This document shows, in pieces, positions 39,214 through 48,305 of a DNA stretch of 49,213 nt. Source of the stretch: Planctomycetota bacterium (GTDB lineage Bacteria; Planctomycetota; Phycisphaerae; SM23-33); the NCBI GenBank assembly GCA_012729725.1, contig JAAYCO010000048.1:1-49213 (forward strand). Direction: 5' to 3'. Each line of letters opens with the position of its first letter. Positions within the stretch are counted from its first letter, which is position 1. The notes below the pieces were generated by a model. That model was not told the origin of the DNA. It saw nothing but the letters and a program-made list of their open reading frames with translations, and searched no databases. Position numbers and translations under genes: made by a program.

Positions 39214-40536
39214 TCAGATTCCAACCGACCGCCACGCCCCCTCGGCGCGTGCAAAGAGTTCGACGGCTTGGGCGGAATTCCGCGCCGCCGCCAATTGCAG
39301 GCGGTTGGTCGGCTCGTTCATGAATCTGGCGATACGCGCAAGGATCGGCAGGTAGACCTCGTAGCTCTCCTTGGGAGTGAGCAGAAGGAACACGAACCTG
39401 GCCTTCTCGCCCAACTTGCCGAACGGAACCCCCTCGGGAAACACGCCCAGCATGCCGACAAGCCCGCGAAAGCCTGCCAAAGCCGCATGCGGAATTGCCG
39501 TCTCGTGTCCAATGTACGTCACTCCGGCTCGCTCGCGTTCCATGACGGATGAGATGATCTCATTTCGACGAGCATCCGGCGCCTGCCGGCACTCGATCAG
39601 CATGTCCACCAGCATTTCGATGGCCGAGAGTTTTCCATCAGCGTTGAGGCCCACCTGGACCGTGCGGTCCCAGAACACATCCGTCAAGGCGGAAGGTCGC
39701 CCGCGATTTGTAAGGACCATTACTACCGGTCCCGATGCTCCCGCAGCCACGCGGCTTGGAATTGAGGCCGAGGCGTTGTTCTCCATTAACCACTGACTTG
39801 ACCCGCCTATCACGATGATGTCACCCTGGCGAGAACGGCAGATGATCTCGTTGGCGACATCGCTGCCCAAACGCACCTTGACGGGCATGTTCACATCCGC
39901 CACGTCCATGTACAGACGAACGGCGTCGCGGATGTGCCTGCATCGAAGCTTAAGGTCGGCGCGATTAGGCCAGAAATCCTTGCCCGGTTGAACGATGCGC
40001 AGAACGCGGGCGTCCAGCGACCACGCATTCGCCAGGGCGTCGGCAACTCGAATGCCTTCGAGCGCATGCGCGCCGCCACCAGCGGGAACGACGACCCGTC
40101 GAAGCGGTTGATCACTCCGTCTGACCAGCACGGCCGTCACGTTGACATCCTTGACGACGCAGGCATGAGCTGCAACATCCCTGTCAGACTCGGGCCACTC
40201 GGCAATCAGCATGTCGAAAGGCCAACTGGCTGCAATTCCCCCTATGCCGGCGGCGAGGCTCTTGCCCGCCAGTGCATCGCCCGCCGGCATCATTGTGCTA
40301 AGGCCGCCCTCCATGGGCAGTTCAACCTGACAGCAGGTCGCCCCCGTGTCCTGGCGAACGTAATTGCGCAGTATCGCCACCTGGGCGGACCATGGCTTGG
40401 CCAAGGCGTCGGCATACGAACGCAAGCACCGCTCCTGGCGAGGATCATCGAGCAACAGCAGGATTCGGTAGGCGCGCCGGCCCCCTGCCGGGTGGGCGCG
40501 CTCATCTTCCTGAAATGGCACAGAGGCCAGACTCAT
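39214..40536 (-). CDS. Universal-stress-like domains fused to PTS EIIA type-2 domain
   Basis: RRVVVPAGGGAHALEGIRVADALA...DIIVIGGSSQWLMENN Usp-like; GVTYIGHETAIPHAALAGFRGLVGMLGVFPEGVPFG...KARFVFLLLTPKE EIIA with His site. Confidence 0.82.
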   Translation of the reverse strand: MSLASVPFQEDERAHPAGGRRAYRILLLLDDPRQERCLRSYADALAKPWSAQVAILRNYVRQDTGATCCQVELPMEGGLSTMMPAGDALAGKSLAAGIGGIAASWPFDMLIAEWPESDRDVAAHACVVKDVNVTAVLVRRSDQPLRRVVVPAGGGAHALEGIRVADALANAWSLDARVLRIVQPGKDFWPNRADLKLRCRHIRDAVRLYMDVADVNMPVKVRLGSDVANEIICRSRQGDIIVIGGSSQWLMENNASASIPSRVAAGASGPVVMVLTNRGRPSALTDVFWDRTVQVGLNADGKLSAIEMLVDMLIECRQAPDARRNEIISSVMERERAGVTYIGHETAIPHAALAGFRGLVGMLGVFPEGVPFGKLGEKARFVFLLLTPKESYEVYLPILARIARFMNEPTNRLQLAAARNSAQAVELFARAEGAWRSVGI

Positions 40537-40592
40537 GGTGCAATCTCCATTCTGCGCGTGTCTAAGCTGAATGCAAAAAAGTCTGATCAGTA

Positions 40593-40710
40593 GAACAGGT
40601 GAACGCCCTTCGATTCGCTGCGCTCACTCAGGGCCAGAAGACCGCAGGCGAGCCGCAGGGACGACCGGCAGCAGAATCCCTCAGGGATTTTTTCACCTGC
40701 TCACCTGTTC
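40593..40710. repeat. Small inverted-repeat-bounded intergenic element
   Basis: GAACAGGTGA at 40593-40602 and TCACCTGTTC at 40701-40710. Confidence 0.45.
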
Positions 40711-40727
40711 AGCTTCTCGCCTGCTCT

Positions 40728-40757
40728 AGCACTGTGCAATCTTTTCTGCACAGTGCT
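40728..40757. terminator. 11-bp perfect hairpin, terminator-like
   Basis: AGCACTGTGCA-ATCTTTTC-TGCACAGTGCT. Confidence 0.5.
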
Positions 40758-40769
40758 TAGTGGAAAGCG

Positions 40770-41021
40770 CTAGCCGGCGCCGCCACAAGCTATCAGATCA
40801 TCAACAACAACGTGCGAAACGCCCTGTTCCTGAGCTTCGTGAAAGCTCACGTGCGGCTGCGTTACGGCATCCATGCTGGCCAGGTATGCCGCTACCGCCT
40901 CCTTCACCTTGTGTTCGAGGTCAGCTTTGGCGCCGGCGCTGATCACGCATCCAGGCAGCGACGGGCAATAAGCGGTGTACCTGCCGTCCCGTTCGCCGCG
41001 TATCAATACTCTAATTCTCAC
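40770..41021 (-). CDS. HicB-like (UPF0150) antitoxin-family protein
   Basis: RDGRYTAYCPSLPGCVISAGAKADLEHKVKEAVAAYL. Confidence 0.8.
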   Translation of the reverse strand: MRIRVLIRGERDGRYTAYCPSLPGCVISAGAKADLEHKVKEAVAAYLASMDAVTQPHVSFHEAQEQGVSHVVVDDLIACGGAG

Positions 41022-41137
41022 GGTCAGCCTCCTTCTTCGCGGCCTCGACTGCCCGCACTCGAACCGGGATCACGGTTCACCTTTCTTCCTTCTGATTGCG
41101 CACGCAAGGTCGGCGCGGGAACCTTCTGCAAGCCTCT

Positions 41138-41989
41138 TCATGATGACGCATGCTCGACGGCGTGGTCGTCCGAGGGCTCCCTATCCCGGCCCTGAGCGAG
41201 AAGGTTGCGGGCGTCATCAACGTGCAGCGAAACGATCTGCCCATCATCGTCTCCGGGCGGGGTCTCAAGCACCACCCAGCCGTCATACCCCAACGCATGG
41301 AGCATGCCCGCAACGCCTCGGAAATCTACGTTGCCTCTGCCCATGCGGACATTGAAGTCGGGCGGAGTGCGACTGGCCAGGCGGACATCTCGGAAGTGAA
41401 CTTGAGCGATCCCGCTCAAACCCAGGCCCGAAATCATGCTCACCGGGTCGTGACGACAAGCGGTCACGTCGCCTGTGTCCAGGCAGACCTTCACGAAGTC
41501 GCTGCCGCAACCTGCAAGGAACTGCTGGAGCTGGCCCAGGTGAAGACTGCTCTCGATGGCCAGCGTGACGCCCAGATCCTCAGCGGCTTGGGCAACTGTG
41601 GAAAACGCCATTCCTGCTGTGTCAAATTCCTTGGGCAACTCGATACGGTTCTTGCCGAAGAACGGCACGATCACGTCGGGCTTGCCCAGTTGGGCGGCAG
41701 CGGTCAGGGCTTTTTCGATCAGATTGACTGATCGGGAAACCACGGGGGCGGGGCCGATCAACGACTGATCCAGACACAAGACGCCCAGGTGCAATCCTGT
41801 TATGGACAATTCGAAGCGCTCGAACAGCGAACGCGTCTTCAGGATGTACCGAGGATCCTCCAAGGCGAGGGCCTCTTCCTGAGTGCGATAGCACAGGCCC
41901 AGGCCTTCGGCGCCGGCGAGCCGCGCCCGGCTCAGAGATTCTTCAAGGCTTGTTTCTCCAAATGCCGTCTGCTGGATTCCGATTCTCAT
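41138..41989 (-). CDS. Sugar phosphate isomerase/epimerase (xylose isomerase-like TIM barrel)
   Basis: MRIGIQQTAFGETSLEESLSRARLAGAEGLGL...VTLAIESSLHLGQLQQFL...CLDTGDV...HFRDVRL. Confidence 0.82.
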   Translation of the reverse strand: MRIGIQQTAFGETSLEESLSRARLAGAEGLGLCYRTQEEALALEDPRYILKTRSLFERFELSITGLHLGVLCLDQSLIGPAPVVSRSVNLIEKALTAAAQLGKPDVIVPFFGKNRIELPKEFDTAGMAFSTVAQAAEDLGVTLAIESSLHLGQLQQFLAGCGSDFVKVCLDTGDVTACRHDPVSMISGLGLSGIAQVHFRDVRLASRTPPDFNVRMGRGNVDFRGVAGMLHALGYDGWVVLETPPGDDDGQIVSLHVDDARNLLAQGRDREPSDDHAVEHASS

Positions 41990-42486
41990 GTCATGTTCCT
42001 TCACTCTGGTTGCTCGGACTCGATTGCTGCCGAGTCTTGACTCAGGCGCCCGCGGATGATCATCAAAAATGGACAAAGGCGAATGCTGCGCGGCGATCAA
42101 GCAGGGGCGTAAGTCAAGCGATGGGCGCGTAGCTTAACCCTTGCGATTGGGCCGGCTAAAACCTGATTCGGAAGGTTGCCAACGTATTACGACGGGAAAC
42201 GACAGAGAATGGCAACCGCCATCAGAACCTGCCGGCGCAGCGCAAATAGTCGCCGCTGCTGCTGGGGAGCGTGTTGCGAGGTTTTATGTAGAAACGATGG
42301 TACATTAGGACATTCTCCGCTTGGAAAACATTATATACTGGAACCGCCGCGAAATGTCAACTCAAGGCCATCATATTTGCCCTGAAAGCCGGCAGCCAGC
42401 CGGCTGTGGCTCATGTCAGCCTAGAATGAAGCTACGCCCGACCGGCGCGGGTGCGCCGGCCAAAATGGCGGCATGGGGAGAGAGTC

Positions 42487-42729
42487 ATGGCGCATCATGA
42501 AGAAGGCAAGAGCGGCAGGGGGAACCCGCAAAACGCTCCAATCGCCGTTGAGAAATATCTTAAAGGGGTCGATTATCCCGCCACCAAAGACGACCTGCTT
42601 GAACATGCACAGGATAGCGGGGCGCCGGAGGATGTGCTCGACATCATCGAGCAGATGGACGACCGCGACTACGAAAGCCCCGTTGACGTGTCAAAGGAAG
42701 TGGCCAAGGTCCATAGGTCCGCAGCCTGA
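42487..42729 (+). CDS. DUF2795-like small protein
   Basis: IAVEKYLKGVDYPATKDDLLEHAQDSGAPEDVLDIIEQMDDRDYESPVDVSKEV. Confidence 0.8.
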   Translation: MAHHEEGKSGRGNPQNAPIAVEKYLKGVDYPATKDDLLEHAQDSGAPEDVLDIIEQMDDRDYESPVDVSKEVAKVHRSAA

Positions 42730-42776
42730 CAGACGCCACGCAATGCCAAACGGGTTTGGCTAGCTGCCAGGCGCCG

Positions 42777-43472
42777 TCAGCCGGCTCGACGCAGGAAGTC
42801 GGGGCCGATCGTAAGGCCGTGCAACCAAGCCTTGGGCAGGGCGTGATATAGAAGCACGGCCAGGATGCCGTGTGAAACGCCCAGCGTAATTATGTTCGGG
42901 CGGCGGATGAAGATGCGGCACCAGACCACGCCCGCGATGAACGTTGCGCCGACGAGCACCCAGTTTGGCGAATGCACGGCTGCGAATGCGGCAGCGGCAA
43001 CGACAGCGCCAGCCCGCCCGGAAACGCCTGCCTGAACCAACCGGCGAAGCATGAACGCCTGAAGCAGGTATTGCTGAGCGATTCCCCATGCGGCGTAAGT
43101 GCAAAGCATCATCGGCAGACGGGCTGGTTTGCTTGCGTGAAACCCCGCTGCCGCAATGCCGACGCCGACGACAATCGCAGCCATTATCGCCGTTGCCGCC
43201 GCCGCTTGCATCGCGGCAGGTCGAAGATTGTCCAGCCGCAATCCGCTATCGGCGGGCGTGTCGCCGGCAAGAAGGTTGACGACTATCGGAAATGCAGCGG
43301 CAAAGATGTAGAAGGCGATCTTGCCCGGCAGATAGCCCTTTATGGGCAGCGCCAGCCAGATGAACGCCGCAAGGGCAGAGAAATACAGCGCCGGGGCCAT
43401 GCAGAGGATGATGCGCCGTTGGACCGGACGCGAAGTCCGGCAAGGCGGACGTAGAATAGATGTTTCGAGCAT
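42777..43472 (-). CDS. CPBP family intramembrane protease-like protein (QQ variant)
   Basis: YAAWGIAQQYLLQAFMLRRL...AAAFAAVHSPNWVLVGATFIAGVVWCRIFIRRPNIITLGVSHGILAVLL. Confidence 0.8.
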   Translation of the reverse strand: MLETSILRPPCRTSRPVQRRIILCMAPALYFSALAAFIWLALPIKGYLPGKIAFYIFAAAFPIVVNLLAGDTPADSGLRLDNLRPAAMQAAAATAIMAAIVVGVGIAAAGFHASKPARLPMMLCTYAAWGIAQQYLLQAFMLRRLVQAGVSGRAGAVVAAAAFAAVHSPNWVLVGATFIAGVVWCRIFIRRPNIITLGVSHGILAVLLYHALPKAWLHGLTIGPDFLRRAG

Positions 43473-43557
43473 CGGCGGTTTTATGTCCTTGACGCCGTGA
43501 GGGCGTCGTGCTAAAAAGTTCCCGTTCGCGATAGTATAGTAGTATGATAGCAGTCCC

Positions 43558-43630
43558 GGGGCCGTGGCGCAGTTGGGAGCGCGCTTGCATGGCATGCAAG
43601 AGGTCATGGGTTCGACCCCCATCGGCTCCA
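43558..43630 (+). tRNA. tRNA-Ala(GGC)
   Basis: GGGGCCG/CGGCTCC acceptor, CTTGC-ATGGCAT-GCAAG anticodon arm, GGTTCGACCCC. Confidence 0.95.
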
Positions 43631-43632
43631 TT

Positions 43633-43666
43633 CTTCGTTCGCCGCAACCATAGCGGGCGAACGAAG
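43633..43666 (+). terminator. Hairpin after tRNA-Ala
   Basis: CTTCGTTCGCC / GGCGAACGAAG perfect 11-bp stem. Confidence 0.5.
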
Positions 43667-43800
43667 TTGCCGCGTCGTAGCCGCAGGCTTGGACGGGCGC
43701 AACTCCCTTCATTCCCGCCAACCGCGATGGCGCAAGCATCAAGCAATATCCGTGCTGCTATGGGCGCGCAAAGCTGTTGGCGTGGTAGAATGAACGCGCT

Positions 43801-43894
43801 GGAGGTGACGGGCGACCTGGTGGCGCTCCTGGTCTTCAAAACCAGCGCGGGGCTCAACAAAGCCTCGGGTGGGTTCGATTCCCATTCGCCTCCG
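43801..43894 (+). tRNA. selC: tRNA-Sec(TCA), selenocysteine tRNA
   Basis: 94 nt; 8-bp acceptor GGAGGTGA/TCGCCTCC, anticodon arm CTGGT-CTTCAAA-ACCAG, long variable arm GGGGCTCAACAAAGCCTC, T-loop GGTTCGATTCC, G discriminator. Confidence 0.95.
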
Positions 43895-43917
43895 TTCAGA
43901 ATGCGCAGGAACAGGAT

Positions 43918-44217
43918 ATGATCAAGGTTCCCCAACCGCCGATAGACCGCAACCGATCATCGGAAGATCGCCGCGCGTGGTTTGGCATGTTCCTGGCTGC
44001 TGTTGCGGCCGGGGCGATCGCGCTGGGCGTGGTCCACCCGCGACAGTGGGTGGTGGACGGAATCGACCGGACACTGGCGGAACACGAACTGGTGGCGCAG
44101 GTCACTCACCGCGTGCCATCCAAGCCCACGGCTGCCGTCGAGACTCTCGCCGCCACGACCAAACCCGCCGACGAACCGCAGGCGCCGAAGAAAGAGCCCG
44201 ATTTTTGCCCTACCTGA
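43918..44217 (+). CDS. Hypothetical single-TM protein
   Basis: TM WFGMFLAAVAAGAIALGVVHP; precedes 4Fe-4S membrane protein gene. Confidence 0.6.
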   Translation: MIKVPQPPIDRNRSSEDRRAWFGMFLAAVAAGAIALGVVHPRQWVVDGIDRTLAEHELVAQVTHRVPSKPTAAVETLAATTKPADEPQAPKKEPDFCPT

Positions 44218-44235
44218 GTAAACTAGATATGGGTC

Positions 44236-45135
44236 ATGCGTGACATGGCCGAGACTACTTCCACCAGAAGTGCAAAGAGCGTCAAGCGACGCAATCGTCT
44301 GCCGCGCCTGCGCCCATGGGTGCAGACGTTGTTCCTGAGCGTGTGGCTTGCGCCGATCTCTTATGTTCACGGCATCCCCGGCTGCGTGCTTCACTGCTAC
44401 GCGTGCCCGCTGGCCAGTTTCGCCTGCCCGATAGGCGTTGCGGCCCAGTTTTCGGCAATGCATGCCCTTCCGCTGATGGTGTTCGGGGCGGTGGTGCTTG
44501 CGGGTTCGCTGGTGGGGTCGCTGGTGTGCGGGTGGGCGTGCCCGTTCGGATTCATCCAGGATTTGCTTGGCAGAATCAGGTCGGTGAAATTCCGCCTGCC
44601 CGCGTGGACAGGATACTTCAGATATGTAGTGCTCCTGGTTGCCGTCGTGGCAGTGCCTTATTTCTGGGGCACGGGTCACAGTTTGTTCATCTGCCGCATC
44701 TGCCCGTCGGGCGCGCTTGAAGGCGGCGTTGGGCAAATCATCTACCGAGCGGCGACCGGTCAGCATATTTACTGGCCAAGCGCCGCCAAGTGGGCCATTC
44801 TTGCCGCGTTTGTGGTGGCCGCGATTGTGACATACCGGCCGTGGTGCAAGGTCTTTTGCCCCCTGGGCGGGGTGTTGGCGCTGTTCAACCGCATCAGCGT
44901 GTTTCACATGCGATACGAATCCAGCGCCTGCACCGAGTGCAACACGTGCCGCAGCCGGTGCATGCTTGGCGTAAACGTCGATCAATCCGCCAATTCGGCG
45001 TCATGCATCCGTTGCCTCGAATGCACCAAGTGCGGCGCGATCCAACCGGCGGTGGGGTTCGGCAGAAGGCCCAAAGACGCCAAAGACCAGCTCGACCAAT
45101 CGCGGGCCGCCACGCCGGACCAGAAGCGGGTTTAG
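44236..45135 (+). CDS. NapH/RdxA-like 4Fe-4S membrane protein
   Basis: CYACPLASFACPIG, CGWACPFGFIQDL, CTECNTCRSRCML, CIRCLECTKC and multiple TMs. Confidence 0.88.
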   Translation: MRDMAETTSTRSAKSVKRRNRLPRLRPWVQTLFLSVWLAPISYVHGIPGCVLHCYACPLASFACPIGVAAQFSAMHALPLMVFGAVVLAGSLVGSLVCGWACPFGFIQDLLGRIRSVKFRLPAWTGYFRYVVLLVAVVAVPYFWGTGHSLFICRICPSGALEGGVGQIIYRAATGQHIYWPSAAKWAILAAFVVAAIVTYRPWCKVFCPLGGVLALFNRISVFHMRYESSACTECNTCRSRCMLGVNVDQSANSASCIRCLECTKCGAIQPAVGFGRRPKDAKDQLDQSRAATPDQKRV

Positions 45136-45136
45136 G

Positions 45137-47194
45137 TCATTTCCAGCGGATGCACACGAACATCGGCCGGTCGTAAGGAATGGAAGCGTCGCAACGTATT
45201 GTTATGTGCCGGCCTTTCTTTCGAGCCTTCAGGCTTGACGATGCCCGCCATTGCCCCGACGTGTTGAGCAACTGCATTTGGGCAACGTCGCGAGCGTCGG
45301 TGAGCTCGAATTCAGCGAACGGCCAGGGGTCCAGGGAAAGGTTGAACAGGCCAAGCAGCGTCTTGTCGCCGCAGTCCCTTCGCAGCGCCAGCGGGTAGAC
45401 GCCGCCGCCGGTGGCAAGCACGGCCGCCGAGCCTCGCGACAACCAGCGAACGGCGCCCTGGTATTGCCTCTGGCGGGCCGGATTGAGAAACGCCTTGCCG
45501 AAGACGCTTGTGATATCCCATGCGTGCACGACAACCCTGCCGCCAAGACTGTTCTCAAACGCGATCATCGCCGGCGGGCCCGCCTTCATGTCAGGATCTA
45601 CAAGCCTGCTGACAATCCTTGCGCCGCTTACCGGCGAGAGCATCGAAAACGGCGGATCGCCGCCGAGGTGCGGCAGGCGGGTAGTGACGAGCGTCTTCGG
45701 CCCGCCGCCGAAATGGGCATCCGTTATTTCCTCAGCAGCCCATGCGCCCAGGGAATCCATCGGCGCGGGCGGTGCGATTCGCTTGAGCCCGATGTTCCGG
45801 GCGAAGCCGCGCTCGGCCAGCACGCAGGCAGCGGGGGCGTCAAGCAGCAGCGAGCCGCAAAGAAGCTCGCGAATCTCGCGGTCGCCGAAGGCGCGCAATA
45901 CCTGTCCGCATGCGGCTGTCACGTTCGACTCGTCGTAGGTCGTCGGAATGCCCATGGCTTCGAGGGCCTGCATCATCTCCTGGCCTTCTTCATAAAGGCT
46001 CGCGTATTGCGGCGGGCTTTCAAGTTGTTTGGCCCGGCTGGCGTCGTCATGGTGCAGCAGCCTGACGCCCCTGAATTTGCCCTCCAGCTGCGACACCTTC
46101 GCAAGGCCGGTGAGAAACGCCTTGCGGTCGCCGAGCATCTGGCCCATGGACGGGTCCGCCTGCATCGGCGTTCCGCAATGGTCGAAGAGGTTCAGCGTTA
46201 CGCCGTGGGCGGAGTAGGCGAACGAAATCGCCATTTCCAGAAACGTGAATGCCGTGCTCTTGGAGTAAGCAGTGAAAGGCGCGTTTTCGACCTCGGTCTG
46301 TTCGGTCGTGCCCGGCGGCATGCAGTGGCGCGTCAGCTTGATCGAGTCATGCGAGTAGTAGAACCCGCGTAGTTCGCTTTCGGCGTAGTTTCCCATGGGC
46401 GGCCGGCTCAGCAGCGGCATGCCGTCGGCGAGGGCGTCGGCGAAGCGTCGCCACTGTCGCCCTTCCATGCAGTGAAGCCGGGGACCGCTGGACATCAGCC
46501 CCATGCGGGTCTGCGGGCTGATCTCGTGAACCGCGCCCGCCAGGAATGCGACGGTATCGATCATCAACTCGCCTTGCAGGTCCAGCCAGGCCTTTCGCCA
46601 CGGGTGGGGCCTGCCGGGCGATAGCAGAGCATTGACGAGCTGCTCGCGCGTGACCTTTTGGCCGATAATCTGCGAAAACCGCTTCATGTGCAGCGGGCAG
46701 AAGCAGCCGAACCTGACGGGAAGGTGGTTGAAGGTGCGAATGTCATCTTCAACCCATATCACCGCGGGCTTCGTCTGGGCGTAGATTTGCCATACCTGCC
46801 GCGTGTGGCTGCGCCATGCCGGGTCGATGGGGCAGGCGCAGACGCGGCAGGTAGTTCCGTCGTGACCCACCATGCCCTGCATGCCGCGAACTTCGCTGAG
46901 GGAATCCCTGCCGCGATCACAATGACCAACGGTTATCCATGGATTGAGCGAGTACACGACGCCAAGCGATTCCATCGCCTCCCGAACGCGAAACAGACGC
47001 TTCTGGTAGTTCTTGGCCCACTGAATCGGCGGCTGGCCGTGGAAGAACTCCTCGGTGTCTATCTTGACGATCAGTTCATCCACCCTATAGCGGGGCAGTT
47101 GAGTCTTCAGTTCTTCAAGCAGCTCGTCAAATCGCCACGGCGGCAGCGTTCTGCGAAGTGCGTACCATGCATGAGGGGGCTTGTTGGTGGGCAT
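45137..47194 (-). CDS. Glycoside-hydrolase-like (TIM-barrel) protein
   Basis: 685 aa from MPTNKPPHAW; VIWVEDDIRTFNH, adjacent to LacI regulator; family not identified with certainty. Confidence 0.6.
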   Translation of the reverse strand: MPTNKPPHAWYALRRTLPPWRFDELLEELKTQLPRYRVDELIVKIDTEEFFHGQPPIQWAKNYQKRLFRVREAMESLGVVYSLNPWITVGHCDRGRDSLSEVRGMQGMVGHDGTTCRVCACPIDPAWRSHTRQVWQIYAQTKPAVIWVEDDIRTFNHLPVRFGCFCPLHMKRFSQIIGQKVTREQLVNALLSPGRPHPWRKAWLDLQGELMIDTVAFLAGAVHEISPQTRMGLMSSGPRLHCMEGRQWRRFADALADGMPLLSRPPMGNYAESELRGFYYSHDSIKLTRHCMPPGTTEQTEVENAPFTAYSKSTAFTFLEMAISFAYSAHGVTLNLFDHCGTPMQADPSMGQMLGDRKAFLTGLAKVSQLEGKFRGVRLLHHDDASRAKQLESPPQYASLYEEGQEMMQALEAMGIPTTYDESNVTAACGQVLRAFGDREIRELLCGSLLLDAPAACVLAERGFARNIGLKRIAPPAPMDSLGAWAAEEITDAHFGGGPKTLVTTRLPHLGGDPPFSMLSPVSGARIVSRLVDPDMKAGPPAMIAFENSLGGRVVVHAWDITSVFGKAFLNPARQRQYQGAVRWLSRGSAAVLATGGGVYPLALRRDCGDKTLLGLFNLSLDPWPFAEFELTDARDVAQMQLLNTSGQWRASSSLKARKKGRHITIRCDASIPYDRPMFVCIRWK

Positions 47195-47213
47195 TGTGTG
47201 CTGGCTTTTCGCT

Positions 47214-48284
47214 TTAAACCGCGGTGGATTCCCTTGCCACAATGGAGGCCTTCACGAGAACCTGCTTATCGACCACCTCCTGGCCGCCGTACATTCGCAT
47301 GGCCATGTCGGCGATCCTTCTGCCGATTTCGTCGTTGCTCCAGTTGAAGCTGGTGATGGACGGCTCGTAATACTCGGCCAGCGGGCTGTCGTCGACGGCG
47401 ACTATCGCGACATCCCGCGGGATGGCCAGTCCGACAGTCTTGAGGTATTTTGCCGCGAAGACGGCACTTCGGCCACAGGTGGCGAAAATGGCGTCGATCT
47501 TCAGCTTCGCGACCAGTTCGTGCATCACCGCGGGCATGATCGAGGGCGACGCCTCGTTCGAAACCCCCAGGCACCTGAGCAGGTTGTGGTCGAATTCGAT
47601 GCCGCTTTCGGCGAGGCCCGCGCGGTAGCCCCCGCAGAAATCGCGGATGACGTTGTACGCCATCGACCCAAGCGAGACGAAGGCAATTCTCTTTCTGCCG
47701 ATTTTGTGCAGGTGGTTCACCGCCTGGCGCGCGATGTCGGCGTGATCAAGCCCGACGAAGTGAACCTCCTGGTCCACGACGGCGGGGGAGTCTACGAATA
47801 TCACGTGTTTGAACCCGGCGAAGACCTGCCTGAATTCGGTGCCAGCGCCCGGGTAGTCGTGCGCGAAGCATATCACGCCTTCGATGCCTCTCGATTGGAA
47901 CGTTCTGCTGTGCTGCTGCATGGCCTGCATGTCGTCGTGAATCTGCATGATGAGCAGGTCGAGCTTGTGGGCCTTGAGTGCGGCAGTGACGGCGGCCAAC
48001 TGGGAATACTTGTTCCATGGGGCGTGGGTGTCGATGATCGCGCCGAGCATGCTGCTGCTTCCGCCCGCAAGCTGCCTTGCGGCGTAGTTGGGAATGTATC
48101 CCAGCTTGTCGGCGGCCCTGATAACCTTCTGGCTTGTCTTCGGGCCTACCCGTACGTTTCCGCCCGCGCCGTTAAGTACGCGCGCCACGGTGGCCAAAGA
48201 CACGCCCGTTTCCCGGGCGACGTCAACCAGTCGTATTCTGCCGCCGACTTTTCCTGATGCTGTCCTGTCCATAGTGCCGCTCAT
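47214..48284 (-). CDS. LacI family transcriptional regulator
   Basis: IRLVDVARETGVSLATVARVLNGAGGNVRVGPKTSQKVIRAADKLGYIPNYAARQL. Confidence 0.96.
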   Translation of the reverse strand: MSGTMDRTASGKVGGRIRLVDVARETGVSLATVARVLNGAGGNVRVGPKTSQKVIRAADKLGYIPNYAARQLAGGSSSMLGAIIDTHAPWNKYSQLAAVTAALKAHKLDLLIMQIHDDMQAMQQHSRTFQSRGIEGVICFAHDYPGAGTEFRQVFAGFKHVIFVDSPAVVDQEVHFVGLDHADIARQAVNHLHKIGRKRIAFVSLGSMAYNVIRDFCGGYRAGLAESGIEFDHNLLRCLGVSNEASPSIMPAVMHELVAKLKIDAIFATCGRSAVFAAKYLKTVGLAIPRDVAIVAVDDSPLAEYYEPSITSFNWSNDEIGRRIADMAMRMYGGQEVVDKQVLVKASIVARESTAV

Positions 48285-48287
48285 AAT

Positions 48288-48305
48288 GATTAAACGTTTT
48301 CAATC
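48288..48305. promoter_or_regulatory. Candidate LacI-family operator
   Basis: GATTAAACGTTTTCAATC, imperfect palindrome around ACGT just upstream of the lacI-family start. Confidence 0.4.

Noticed and set aside
42213-42300. A-containing segment translating as ATAIRTCRRSANSRRCC, resembling the FGE/DGR consensus NCRSANR; considered as the missing TR
   Set aside because: No contiguous nucleotide identity to the VR and 30 kb from the RT; resemblance is only at peptide level and probably chance.
44212-44226. Possible Sec readthrough at the TGA ending the gene at 43918-44217 (..CPT-TGA-GTA-AAC-TAG)
   Set aside because: Only two codons follow before another stop; no SECIS-like structure evident.
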